A DNA stretch of 5,430 nt from Candidatus Calidifonticultor daggyaiensis (GCA_015661035.1 JACVJA010000127.1:1-5430), one strand, 5' to 3'; shown: positions 1 through 5,430, counted from the stretch's first letter. Notes: generated by a model not told the origin, from the letters alone. Numbers and translations: made by a program.

Positions 1-129
1 TTAAAAAAACAAATATTTTTTAATTTTTTAATTTACTTAATTTTTTTATAATAATAATTTAAAATATAACACTTAATAAACAATTTAATAACTATCTAAA
101 AATACTTCAAAATTACAGAGGCATGATTT
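1..129 (+). promoter_or_regulatory. A/T-rich leader upstream of tyrA with a possible -10 box
   Basis: This is non-coding DNA, almost entirely A and T, before the tyrA start. A perfect TATAAT lies at 47-52. The position 17 bp upstream (24-29) is only a T-run, so no good -35 hexamer is visible. In DNA this A/T-rich a TATAAT is expected by chance, so the promoter is a weak inference. No G+C-bearing hairpin, riboswitch or T-box-like element is visible, and no end of an upstream gene can be recognised in the window. tyrA may equally be read from a promoter further left, together with earlier aromatic-pathway genes. Confidence 0.25.
117..121 (+). promoter_or_regulatory. Ribosome binding site of tyrA (AGAGG)
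   Basis: AGAGG ends 8 nt before the ATG at 130, which is ideal spacing. A second ATG at 123, in another frame, starts only 1 nt after the motif and opens a 29-codon dead-end frame. The RBS therefore decides for the start at 130, which also places the Rossmann Gly motif at residues 11-17, where the family has it. Confidence 0.7.
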
Positions 130-1251
130 ATGAGAAAAATAAAAAATATTACAGTTATTGGGTTAGGTTTAATTGGTGGATCATTAGCGCTAGCAATAAA
201 AGAAAGCAGTAATGAATTTAATGTTACTGGTTACGATGTAATTATAGATGCAATGAATATAGCAAAATATAGAAATGTTATTGATAAAATTGCAATCAGT
301 TATTCTGATGCAGTCAAAGATGCTGATTTAATAATAATTGCAACACCTCTTTCAAACATACTTAATGTTATAAATGAAATTAGAAATTTTTTAAAAAAAG
401 GCGTTATCATAACAGATGTTGGAAGTGCTAAAGAAAATATTGTAAAAGAGGTTCATAAAGTATTACCAGAAGAAGTTGTATTTATTGGCGGTCATCCTAT
501 GGCTGGTTCTGAAAATGAAGGAATATTATCAGCACGGGCAGACCTTTTTAAAAATGCGTTTTATATTTTAACACCTACTGAAAAAACTGGTTCAGAACCA
601 TTATTATTACTTCATTCAATACTTACAAAAATAGGTGCAAAAGTAGTTTCATTATCACCACAAGAACATGATGAAATAGTTTCACTTATTAGTCATCTAC
701 CGCATATTCTTTCAACTAATCTTGTAGAGCTAGTTAATGATGAACAAGATAAGTTAAAAAATTTATTTAAATTATGTGCTGGGGGTTTTAGAGACATGAC
801 TAGGATAGCCGTGTCAAACCCAAAAATGTGGATTGATATAACTTTTGAAAATAAAAATCAAATAATAAATGCAATTAATAAGTATATAAAACATTTGGAA
901 AAATTTAAGGATGCATTAGATAATAATAATATCGATTATATAAAATCGCACTATTTAAAAGCGAAAGAAGCAAGGACAAATCTTCCTAAATATGTTGACA
1001 AAGATATTTCTAATTTATATGAGCTAATGATAGCTATACCAGATAAGCAAGGGGTTTTATCAGAAATTACTTTAGCAATTAGTTCAGCAAGTATAAATAT
1101 TGAAGATATTTCAATATTTCATTCTACAGAATATCTTGGTGGAGGAATATTAAAAATACTAGTACAAGGTGAAAATGCTGGGGAAATTGCTAAAAAGGCT
1201 GTGGAAAAAAAAGGATATGAGGTAAGAATAAGAAAAATTATAGGTGATTAA
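130..1251 (+). CDS. tyrA: Prephenate dehydrogenase with C-terminal ACT domain
   Basis: This cytoplasmic enzyme oxidatively decarboxylates prephenate to 4-hydroxyphenylpyruvate with NAD+, the committed step to tyrosine. The N-terminal Rossmann fold shows GLGLIGGS at residues 11-18, with the acidic residue that ends strand 2 (Asp36 in GYD) favouring NAD+. Family active-site segments are present: DVGSAK (96-101, Ser99), GGHPMAGSE (120-128, with the expected catalytic His122), SHLPH (188-192) and GGFRDMTRIA (218-227, Arg225 likely binding prephenate). The helical dimerisation domain runs to about residue 285. Residues 297-370 form an ACT domain (LYELMIAIPDKQGVLSEI..., SINIEDISI), which in this family usually mediates tyrosine feedback; that role is inferred here. 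The length of 373 aa is normal for the TyrA-ACT form found in Firmicutes, and there is no chorismate mutase fusion. aroA follows after 76 nt, consistent with an aromatic operon. All key residues are present and I see no sign of decay. Confidence 0.96.
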   Translation: MRKIKNITVIGLGLIGGSLALAIKESSNEFNVTGYDVIIDAMNIAKYRNVIDKIAISYSDAVKDADLIIIATPLSNILNVINEIRNFLKKGVIITDVGSAKENIVKEVHKVLPEEVVFIGGHPMAGSENEGILSARADLFKNAFYILTPTEKTGSEPLLLLHSILTKIGAKVVSLSPQEHDEIVSLISHLPHILSTNLVELVNDEQDKLKNLFKLCAGGFRDMTRIAVSNPKMWIDITFENKNQIINAINKYIKHLEKFKDALDNNNIDYIKSHYLKAKEARTNLPKYVDKDISNLYELMIAIPDKQGVLSEITLAISSASINIEDISIFHSTEYLGGGILKILVQGENAGEIAKKAVEKKGYEVRIRKIIGD

Positions 1252-1327
1252 TATTTTAATTAATATTGTTATTAATATTTTAAAAAAAGAAAAATATTTT
1301 TAGATTTAAATTTGAAGGTGTTTTTAA
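1252..1327. other. tyrA-aroA spacer with a weak A/T inverted repeat
   Basis: This 76-nt spacer is nearly all A and T. ATTAATA (1259-1265) and TATTAAT (1270-1276) form a 7-bp inverted repeat around TTGT. The stem contains no G:C pair and the downstream tract is mostly A rather than U, so it does not look like an intrinsic terminator. Read-through from tyrA into aroA is the simplest reading. The aroA ribosome binding site ends the spacer. Confidence 0.4.
1314..1320 (+). promoter_or_regulatory. Ribosome binding site of aroA (GAAGGTG)
   Basis: GAAGGTG ends 7 nt before the aroA ATG. The AGGTG part is complementary to the usual 16S rRNA 3' end. The surrounding 10-mer TGAAGGTGTT recurs exactly before ispH. 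It supports the start at 1328. Confidence 0.75.
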
Positions 1328-2632
1328 ATGGAAATAAGCGGTGTTAACAGCATAAGAGGTGAAATAAATATTCCTGGGGATAAATCAATATCCCATAGGG
1401 CTGCAATAATTTCAGCATTAGCTAGTAATCAAATAAATATAAAAAACTTCCTCTTATCACAAGATTGTATAAATACTTTAAATATTCTTAAAAAACTTGG
1501 GGTAAAAATTGAGAAAAATAATTCCAATGTTATTATTCATGGTTTAGGAATACAAAATTTTATTGAACCAGATGATATATTATATGTTGGTAATTCAGGA
1601 ACTACAATCCGCCTTTTAAGCGGTGTTCTTTGTGCTGCAAAAATTACAGCAGTTTTGTCCGGGGATAAATCTATAAATAACAGACCAATGGATAGGATTA
1701 TTTTTCCTCTAAAGGATATGGGAGCAAATATTTATGGTAGAAATAATAATTCAAAAGCTCCAATAATTATTCTTCCTAGTTATAAATTGAAGGGTCGCAT
1801 TTTTAATATTCCTATTTCAAGTGCACAAGTTAAATCGTGTATAATACTTGCTGGATTATTTGCAGAAGGTGTCACTGAAATAATTCAGCCTGAAGTATCA
1901 AGAGATCATACAGAAAGATTGCTTGAATACTTTGGTGTGGAAATAAAATATGATGGTAAAAATACAAAAGTATTTTCACTTTTTGAAAGCAATTTAAAAG
2001 GGGAAATAAAGGGTAAAAATCTATACATACCAGGAGATTTATCATCAGCTACATATTTCATTGTTGCATCTTGTATTTTACCAAATTCATCCATAATTAT
2101 GAAAAATATAGGAATTAATCCTACTAGAAGTAAAGTTTTAGATATATTACAACTCATGGGAGCGAATATAGAAATAAAAAATAAAAAAGTTATTAATAAT
2201 GAATTAGTTGCAGATATTGAAAGCTTCACTAGTAATTTAAAAGCAATAAAAGTTGATAAAAATTTAATCCCTATTATTATTGATGAGATACCAGCTTTAT
2301 GTGTAGCGTCTGTTTTTGCTGATGGTGAAACGATAATAGAAGGAGCTGAGGAATTAAGACATAAAGAAAGTGATAGAATAAATTCAATATACAATGAATT
2401 TTTAAAAGCCGGTGTAGATATAAAACAAAAAAAAGATGGTTTAATCATAAAGGGCAATAAAGATTTTAAGCCTAATGGTGGAATTTATGAAAGCTATAAA
2501 GATCACAGAATAGCAATGTCTTTGGCAATTCTTGGCCTTAAATCCAATAATAAAATAAGAATACTTGATTCTGAATGTATAGAAACATCATTTCCTGGAT
2601 TTCTTTTTGAACTAAAAAAAGTTTTAAATTAA
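1328..2632 (+). CDS. aroA: 3-phosphoshikimate 1-carboxyvinyltransferase (EPSP synthase), class II type
   Basis: This enzyme transfers the enolpyruvyl group of PEP to shikimate-3-phosphate, giving EPSP, the sixth step of the shikimate pathway, in the cytoplasm. The length of 434 aa is normal and the two inverse-alpha/beta domains are complete. Visible motifs: GDKSISHR (17-24, Lys19/Ser20/Arg24 for substrate binding), GNSGTTIR (88-95), NNRPMDR (117-123), SAQVK (165-169), RDHTE (192-196), NPTR (264-267), catalytic-type Asp319 in IDEIPAL, HKESDRI (345-351, Glu347 and Arg350), KDHRIAM (391-397) and TSFPGF (420-425). The GDKS, SAQVK, RDHTE and NPTR set is the signature described for class II EPSP synthases, the group that includes many glyphosate-tolerant enzymes. 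Gly91 (E. coli Gly96) is retained, while Leu96 replaces E. coli Pro101. Tolerance is inferred from class only. The gene lies 76 nt after tyrA with a good RBS. The related family MurA is excluded by the shikimate-type motifs. Confidence 0.96.
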   Translation: MEISGVNSIRGEINIPGDKSISHRAAIISALASNQINIKNFLLSQDCINTLNILKKLGVKIEKNNSNVIIHGLGIQNFIEPDDILYVGNSGTTIRLLSGVLCAAKITAVLSGDKSINNRPMDRIIFPLKDMGANIYGRNNNSKAPIIILPSYKLKGRIFNIPISSAQVKSCIILAGLFAEGVTEIIQPEVSRDHTERLLEYFGVEIKYDGKNTKVFSLFESNLKGEIKGKNLYIPGDLSSATYFIVASCILPNSSIIMKNIGINPTRSKVLDILQLMGANIEIKNKKVINNELVADIESFTSNLKAIKVDKNLIPIIIDEIPALCVASVFADGETIIEGAEELRHKESDRINSIYNEFLKAGVDIKQKKDGLIIKGNKDFKPNGGIYESYKDHRIAMSLAILGLKSNNKIRILDSECIETSFPGFLFELKKVLN

Positions 2633-2766
2633 TTAAATTAATAGTGAATTAAATTAAATAAAACAAATTTAAGAAAAAATATATTTAAAAAATATTTTTG
2701 CTTAGATTAGTTAGTAAAATTGATAAATAAATTTAATGGACAATAATTAATACTAATAATAATAAT
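2633..2766. other. aroA-cmk spacer ending in a TAA-triplet run
   Basis: This 134-nt spacer is very A/T-rich. AAAAATAT (2675-2682) and ATATTTTT (2692-2699) form an 8-bp, A:T-only inverted repeat with a 9-nt loop; the second arm ends in five T. Without G:C pairs it is a poor terminator candidate. The last 13 bases before the cmk ATG are a run of TAA triplets (2754-2766), and no Shine-Dalgarno is present. No small gene is recognisable on either strand. Confidence 0.35.
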
Positions 2767-3486
2767 ATGAACAAGAATAATACTGAAAATAATGCTAAAG
2801 TAAATGTAATCGCAATTGATGGTCCTGCAGGTAGTGGTAAAAGTACGATTGCCAAGCTCTTAGCAAAGAGATTAGGCTTAAATTACATAGATACAGGGGC
2901 AACTTATAGAGCAATTACACTTTTAGCTTTAAAAAATAATGTTGATTTAGATAATGAAAAAGAGATTTTAAAGTTAGCTAAAGATGCAAAAATTGAAATT
3001 GACAGCAACCCAAAAGATGAACAAAGTTATACTAAAGTAATATTAAATGGTGAAGATGTGACGGAAGAAATTAGGAGCAATCTGGTAGGTTCTGCAGTTT
3101 CAATAGTATCTAAACTTCCAGGTATAAGAAAATTCTTAGTTAATTTTCAAAGAAGTTTAGCAAATAAAGGGGCATCCGTGTTAGAAGGTAGAGATATTGG
3201 AACAGTAGTTTTTCCAAATGCAGTGTTAAAAGTATTTTTAACTGCCAAAAATGAAGAAAGGGTTAAAAGGCGTTTGTTGCAAGAAAGTAAAAAGAATTTA
3301 GATGCCGATTTTAACAAAATAAAAAAAGAAATTGAAACTAGAGATAAAATAGATTCAACACGGAAAGACAGCCCATTAAAAATAGCTGAAGATGCAATTA
3401 TAATTGATAGTACTAATCTTACAATAGAAGAAACTTTTGAAAAAATAAAAGATATTTATCTTAAGAAGATAAACAGTAAAAATTAA
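2767..3486 (+). CDS. cmk: Cytidylate kinase (CMP/dCMP kinase)
   Basis: Cmk phosphorylates CMP and dCMP with ATP, in the cytoplasm, feeding CTP/dCTP pools and CDP-dependent lipid synthesis. Features in order: strand 1 and P-loop IDGPAGSGKST (17-27, Lys25), NMP-binding LNYIDTGATYRA (38-49), the NMP-binding insert domain carrying GEDVTEEIRS (95-104), the strongly diagnostic LEGRDIGTVVFP (139-150), LID-region arginines (ERVKRR, 164-169), and TRDKIDSTRKDSPLKIAEDA (191-210) ending in IIIDST. Thr46 takes the place of the Met often seen in DTGAMYRA, a known-looking family variant. At 239 aa it is slightly long because of a polar, Asn-rich extension (residues 1-12) before the first strand. No other usable start exists: in-frame upstream codons run into a TAA at 2734, and no ATG/GTG/TTG lies between 2767 and the P-loop strand. 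There is no visible RBS. plsC follows after 43 nt, a common pairing. Confidence 0.95.
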   Translation: MNKNNTENNAKVNVIAIDGPAGSGKSTIAKLLAKRLGLNYIDTGATYRAITLLALKNNVDLDNEKEILKLAKDAKIEIDSNPKDEQSYTKVILNGEDVTEEIRSNLVGSAVSIVSKLPGIRKFLVNFQRSLANKGASVLEGRDIGTVVFPNAVLKVFLTAKNEERVKRRLLQESKKNLDADFNKIKKEIETRDKIDSTRKDSPLKIAEDAIIIDSTNLTIEETFEKIKDIYLKKINSKN

Positions 3487-3529
3487 AAAAATAAAAGGTA
3501 TCAGTGTTTTACCATAAAAAAGACTTAAG

Positions 3530-4228
3530 ATGCTAATAAATAAAAGTACAGTTAATAACACTCAAGATATAGTTTCAAGACAAAAAATTAAACGTTCCAG
3601 AGGTTTTTATATTTTATACAAATTTTTACAGTTTGTTGTAAGAAGTTTTTTTAGAATATTTTATAGAGTAAAAATTATTGGTAAAGAAAATATACCATTA
3701 AATCAAAAAATAATTTTATGTTGCAATCATATTAGCTATGCAGACCCAGTAATTATTGATGCATTTTTTCCAAGACCTGTTTTTTTTATGGCTAAAGTTG
3801 AAATATTTAAAATTGCAAATTTTATAAGTAATTTTTTAATTTTTTTTAATGCTTTTCCTGTAAATAGGGAAAAGTTTGATAGAAGTTCTCTTAGGCATTC
3901 TTTAGAGGTTTTAAAAAATAATGAAGTTTTGGGTATTTTCCCTGAAGGAACACGTTCACCCTCGGGAGAAGTAAAAGAAGGACAAAAGGGAGTTGGGTTA
4001 ATTGCATTGTTATCTGGAAGTAATATTTTGCCAATGGCAATATCTGGGACAAACAAAATAATTCAAAAGCCAAGAAAACGTTTATTTTTTCCACAAGTTA
4101 AGTTAATTTTTGGAAATTTAATAATAACAGAAGAAATAATAAAAAAATATGGCCAAAAAGATGCTGTTGATGCAATAGTTATAAAGACTATGGAGGAAAT
4201 AAAAAAACTCTATTTTAAAATAAGCTGA
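3530..4228 (+). CDS. plsC: 1-acyl-sn-glycerol-3-phosphate acyltransferase (PlsC/LPLAT family)
   Basis: The predicted role is to acylate lysophosphatidic acid at sn-2 to give phosphatidic acid, at the inner face of the cytoplasmic membrane. The four LPLAT blocks are present: NHISYAD (66-72, the catalytic NHX4D with His67 and Asp72), FPVNRE (109-114), FPEGTRS (137-143, phosphate binding) and LPMAISGT (167-174). Hydrophobic or amphipathic stretches at about 26-45 and 97-109 would anchor it to the membrane. The length is 232 aa; the first 25 or so residues are polar and precede the usual family start around YKFLQFVVR. The RBS for the ATG at 3530 is poor (only AAAAAAGA nearby). An AGAGG at 3599-3603 sits 7 nt before an in-frame ATT (3611), so a shorter form with a rare start is conceivable but unproven. 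It ends in TGA, unlike its TAA-ending neighbours. Acyl donor (acyl-phosphate, ACP or CoA) cannot be read from sequence. Confidence 0.92.
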   Translation: MLINKSTVNNTQDIVSRQKIKRSRGFYILYKFLQFVVRSFFRIFYRVKIIGKENIPLNQKIILCCNHISYADPVIIDAFFPRPVFFMAKVEIFKIANFISNFLIFFNAFPVNREKFDRSSLRHSLEVLKNNEVLGIFPEGTRSPSGEVKEGQKGVGLIALLSGSNILPMAISGTNKIIQKPRKRLFFPQVKLIFGNLIITEEIIKKYGQKDAVDAIVIKTMEEIKKLYFKIS

Positions 4229-4296
4229 TTTAAAGTTAAAAATATTAAGAAGATTTTAAAGCATTTTAAAAAATAGATATAAGATAAATAACAATA

Positions 4297-4325
4297 TTAA
4301 TATATAATAATATATAATATATTAA
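4297..4325. repeat. Inverted repeat containing a 10-bp-period direct repeat
   Basis: TTAATATAT (4297-4305) is the reverse complement of ATATATTAA (4317-4325), giving 9-bp arms around an 11-nt centre. Overlapping it, TATATAATA occurs at 4301-4309 and again at 4311-4319. The match is exact, but all positions are A or T, so chance is a real possibility. It could be a regulator site, overlapping -10 boxes, or simple low-complexity drift. Confidence 0.4.
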
Positions 4326-4402
4326 GTTAATGCGGTTTAAAAATAATTCTTCTATTTAAAATTAAAAATAGTATAAAAATTAATAATGATAAAGTAAATT
4401 GT

Positions 4403-4409
4403 GAAGGTG
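4403..4409 (+). promoter_or_regulatory. Ribosome binding site of ispH (GAAGGTG)
   Basis: GAAGGTG ends 5 nt before the ATG at 4415. The context TGAAGGTGTT is identical to that before aroA. It fixes the ispH start at 4415 and shows that the unusual 20-residue N-terminal extension is probably translated. Confidence 0.75.
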
Positions 4410-4414
4410 TTAAA

Positions 4415-5377
4415 ATGAATTTTGAACTAGAATCGACAAATAAAAATATTAATAATATAAATAAAAATAATGAATTAAAAATTGAAATTGCAAAATATAG
4501 TGGGTATTGTTTTGGTGTAAAACGAGCAATAGATATTACAGAAAAAATTTTACAAAAAAATAATGCAAGTTTAGATAATAAAAAGATAACTCAGAAAACA
4601 TGTAAAAGTTCTAATTCCAAAGTATTTTCTATTGGGCAAATTATCCATAATGCTGGAGTTACGGAGTATTTAAAAAAAATGGGATTAGTAATTGTGAATA
4701 GCGTTGAAGAAGTTGAACCAGATAGTATTTTTATAATAAGGTCGCACGGTATACCTCAAAGCATAATAAAAACATTAAAAGAAAAAAATGTAAAAATAAT
4801 AGATACTACTTGCCCTTTTGTCAAAAACGCACAAAAGAAAGCATATATGTTATCAAAAAGCAATTGTCATGTTGTTATAATTGGAGATAAGAAACATCCT
4901 GAAGTAAAAGGCATTGCTGATAGAGTTTTAAGTGAAGAAAAATTAAGTATAGTGTTAAATCCTAGTGACTTAAAAGATATAGAAAAAAAACAAAAAATTG
5001 GTGTAGTAATACAAACTACTCAAGTGATAAATAACGTAGAAAAAATAATAATTGAAATTTTAAAGAAGGCAAAAAAAATAATTATTGAAAATACTATATG
5101 TAATACTACTGAGAAAAGGCAAGATGAAGTAAAGAAATTAGCAAAATCCTCAGATTTAGTAATAATAGTTGGAGGGAAAAATAGTGCAAATACTACACAT
5201 TTAGCAGACATTTCAAAAAAATACAATAATTTTACTTACCATGTCCAAAATTATAGTGAGATTGAGTTAGATTGGATAAAAAATAAAAAAAATATTGCGC
5301 TATGTGGTGGTGCTTCAACCCCTATGCAAGATATTATTAATGTAAAAAACTTTATTCTAAAAAATATAAAAGATTAA
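4415..5377 (+). CDS. ispH: 4-hydroxy-3-methylbut-2-enyl diphosphate reductase (IspH/LytB)
   Basis: IspH reduces HMBPP to IPP and DMAPP, the last step of the MEP isoprenoid pathway, using a [4Fe-4S] cluster in the cytoplasm. The three cluster cysteines are Cys32 (GYCFGVKRAID), Cys133 (DTTCPFV) and Cys229 (NTICNTTEKRQ). Substrate residues are His78 (IIHN), His111 (RSHGIP), His161 with the proton-relay Glu163 (KKHPEV), Thr201/202 (QTTQ), Ser257/Asn259 (NSANT) and Ser301 (GGASTP). At 320 aa it is longer than a minimal IspH of about 290 because of an Asn/Lys-rich N-terminal extension (about 1-20) and an insert of about 17 residues (about 49-68, with Cys63) between helix 1 and the VFSIGQIIHN strand. 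Cys297 sits where Thr or Ser is common (TAGASTP). The S1-domain fusion known from many Clostridia is absent: the gene stops just after the normal IspH end. A radical SAM-like frame begins 3 nt later. Confidence 0.95.
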   Translation: MNFELESTNKNINNINKNNELKIEIAKYSGYCFGVKRAIDITEKILQKNNASLDNKKITQKTCKSSNSKVFSIGQIIHNAGVTEYLKKMGLVIVNSVEEVEPDSIFIIRSHGIPQSIIKTLKEKNVKIIDTTCPFVKNAQKKAYMLSKSNCHVVIIGDKKHPEVKGIADRVLSEEKLSIVLNPSDLKDIEKKQKIGVVIQTTQVINNVEKIIIEILKKAKKIIIENTICNTTEKRQDEVKKLAKSSDLVIIVGGKNSANTTHLADISKKYNNFTYHVQNYSEIELDWIKNKKNIALCGGASTPMQDIINVKNFILKNIKD

Positions 5378-5380
5378 AAA

Positions 5381-5430
5381 TTGTCAAAAATTAAGACATG
5401 TAAAAACAATTGTATTTTTTGTTTTATTGA
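5381..5430 (+). CDS. Partial radical SAM protein, probably DUF512 family, cut by the window edge
   Basis: From a possible TTG start at 5381, the frame reads to the window end with no stop and encodes SKIKTCKNNCIFCFI. It contains CX3CX2C (Cys codons at 5399, 5411 and 5420), the cluster ligand pattern of radical SAM enzymes. The wider pattern IKxCxNxCIFCFI resembles the motif of DUF512 proteins, whose gene often lies between ispH-type genes and der in Clostridia; this identification is from memory of the family and the piece is only 16 codons. DUF512 proteins normally carry some 60-80 residues, including a PDZ-like domain, before this motif. Here the ispH TAA (5375-5377) is in the same frame, so at most about seven residues can precede the first Cys. 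No Shine-Dalgarno is visible before the TTG. Alternatives are an N-terminally deleted remnant, another radical SAM family, or translation coupled to ispH termination. Function is unknown. Confidence 0.5.
   Translation, partial: MSKIKTCKNNCIFCFI

Larger units (their letters stand above)
4229..4414 (+). promoter_or_regulatory. plsC-ispH spacer, possible promoter region
   Basis: This is the longest gap in the window (186 nt) and may carry an internal promoter. TATAAT occurs at 4303-4308 and 4313-4318, inside a 10-bp-period duplication of TATATAATA, but neither has a recognisable -35 box. CTATTT (4352-4357) and AAATAG (4366-4371) form a 6-bp inverted repeat with a G:C base pair at its foot. No clear terminator follows plsC. 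No small protein or RNA gene is supportable here. Confidence 0.25.

Noticed and set aside
1..129. T-box, riboswitch or tRNA in the leader of the aromatic genes.
   Set aside because: There is almost no G or C to build the conserved stems, and no T-box-like conserved segment was seen.
123..212. A 29-codon frame starting at the ATG at 123 and overlapping tyrA, with eight aromatic residues (four Tyr), suggestive of a Tyr-sensing leader peptide.
   Set aside because: Its ATG is only 1 nt from the RBS, it overlaps the tyrA start rather than preceding it, and no attenuator hairpin is present. The aromatic codons follow from the shifted reading of the Gly/Ile-rich Rossmann motif.
1259..1276. Possible terminator between tyrA and aroA.
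   Set aside because: The 7-bp stem is all A:T and is not followed by a clean T-run, so it is too weak to call.
1906..2457. A long open frame on the minus strand inside aroA.
   Set aside because: It lies wholly opposite a well-conserved gene, has no RBS or recognisable domain, and its Ser/Phe/Ile-rich composition is what antisense of A-rich coding DNA gives.
2675..2699. Possible terminator between aroA and cmk.
   Set aside because: The 8-bp stem contains only A:T pairs with a 9-nt loop; in this base composition such matches are expected by chance.
3736..4094. Two overlapping minus-strand open frames opposite plsC.
   Set aside because: They are antisense shadows of plsC; the conserved LPLAT motifs are on the plus strand and neither shadow resembles a known protein.
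5020..5226. A minus-strand hydrophobic open frame inside ispH, like a small membrane protein.
   Set aside because: Its hydrophobicity comes from reversing AAA/AAT/ATT codons. There is no RBS, and it sits opposite catalytic IspH segments.

Overview
The window is an A+T-rich segment, about a quarter G+C by eye. It is packed with same-strand housekeeping genes: five complete genes and one cut off by the right edge, all on the + strand. The order is tyrA (prephenate dehydrogenase with ACT domain), aroA (class II-type EPSP synthase), cmk (cytidylate kinase), plsC (1-acylglycerol-3-phosphate acyltransferase), ispH (HMBPP reductase), and then the first codons of an apparent radical SAM gene. From general knowledge, a cmk-plsC-ispH run next to aroA/tyrA and followed by a DUF512-type radical SAM gene is typical of Clostridia, Halanaerobia and related low-G+C Firmicutes. 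That is my best guess at lineage; the species cannot be named from this window. The standard genetic code fits: TAA and TGA act as stops and Trp is TGG.

Layout. Positions 1-129 are A/T-only-like leader DNA with a possible -10 box and a clear ribosome binding site for tyrA. tyrA (130-1251) and aroA (1328-2632) form an aromatic amino-acid pair separated by 76 nt. A 134-nt gap ends in a short TAA-triplet run directly before cmk (2767-3486), which has no visible Shine-Dalgarno. plsC (3530-4228) follows after 43 nt. A 186-nt A/T-rich spacer holding a 10-bp-period TATATAATA duplication and an inverted repeat precedes ispH (4415-5377). The last 50 bases encode a CX3CX2C iron-sulfur motif in the same frame as ispH, only one sense codon after its stop.

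Function. AroA makes EPSP in the shikimate pathway and TyrA commits prephenate to tyrosine. Cmk supplies CDP (hence CTP, dCTP and CDP-activated lipids), PlsC makes phosphatidic acid, and IspH completes the MEP pathway to IPP/DMAPP. All are core metabolism, with no mobile element, CRISPR array, RNA gene or obvious foreign insert. The most notable point is the right edge. The radical SAM reading frame appears to lack the N-terminal PDZ-like domain that normally precedes this motif in DUF512 proteins, and it abuts ispH directly. Lesser points are the Asn/Lys-rich N-terminal extensions on Cmk and IspH and an insert of about 17 residues in IspH. I see no convincing novel multi-gene system here.
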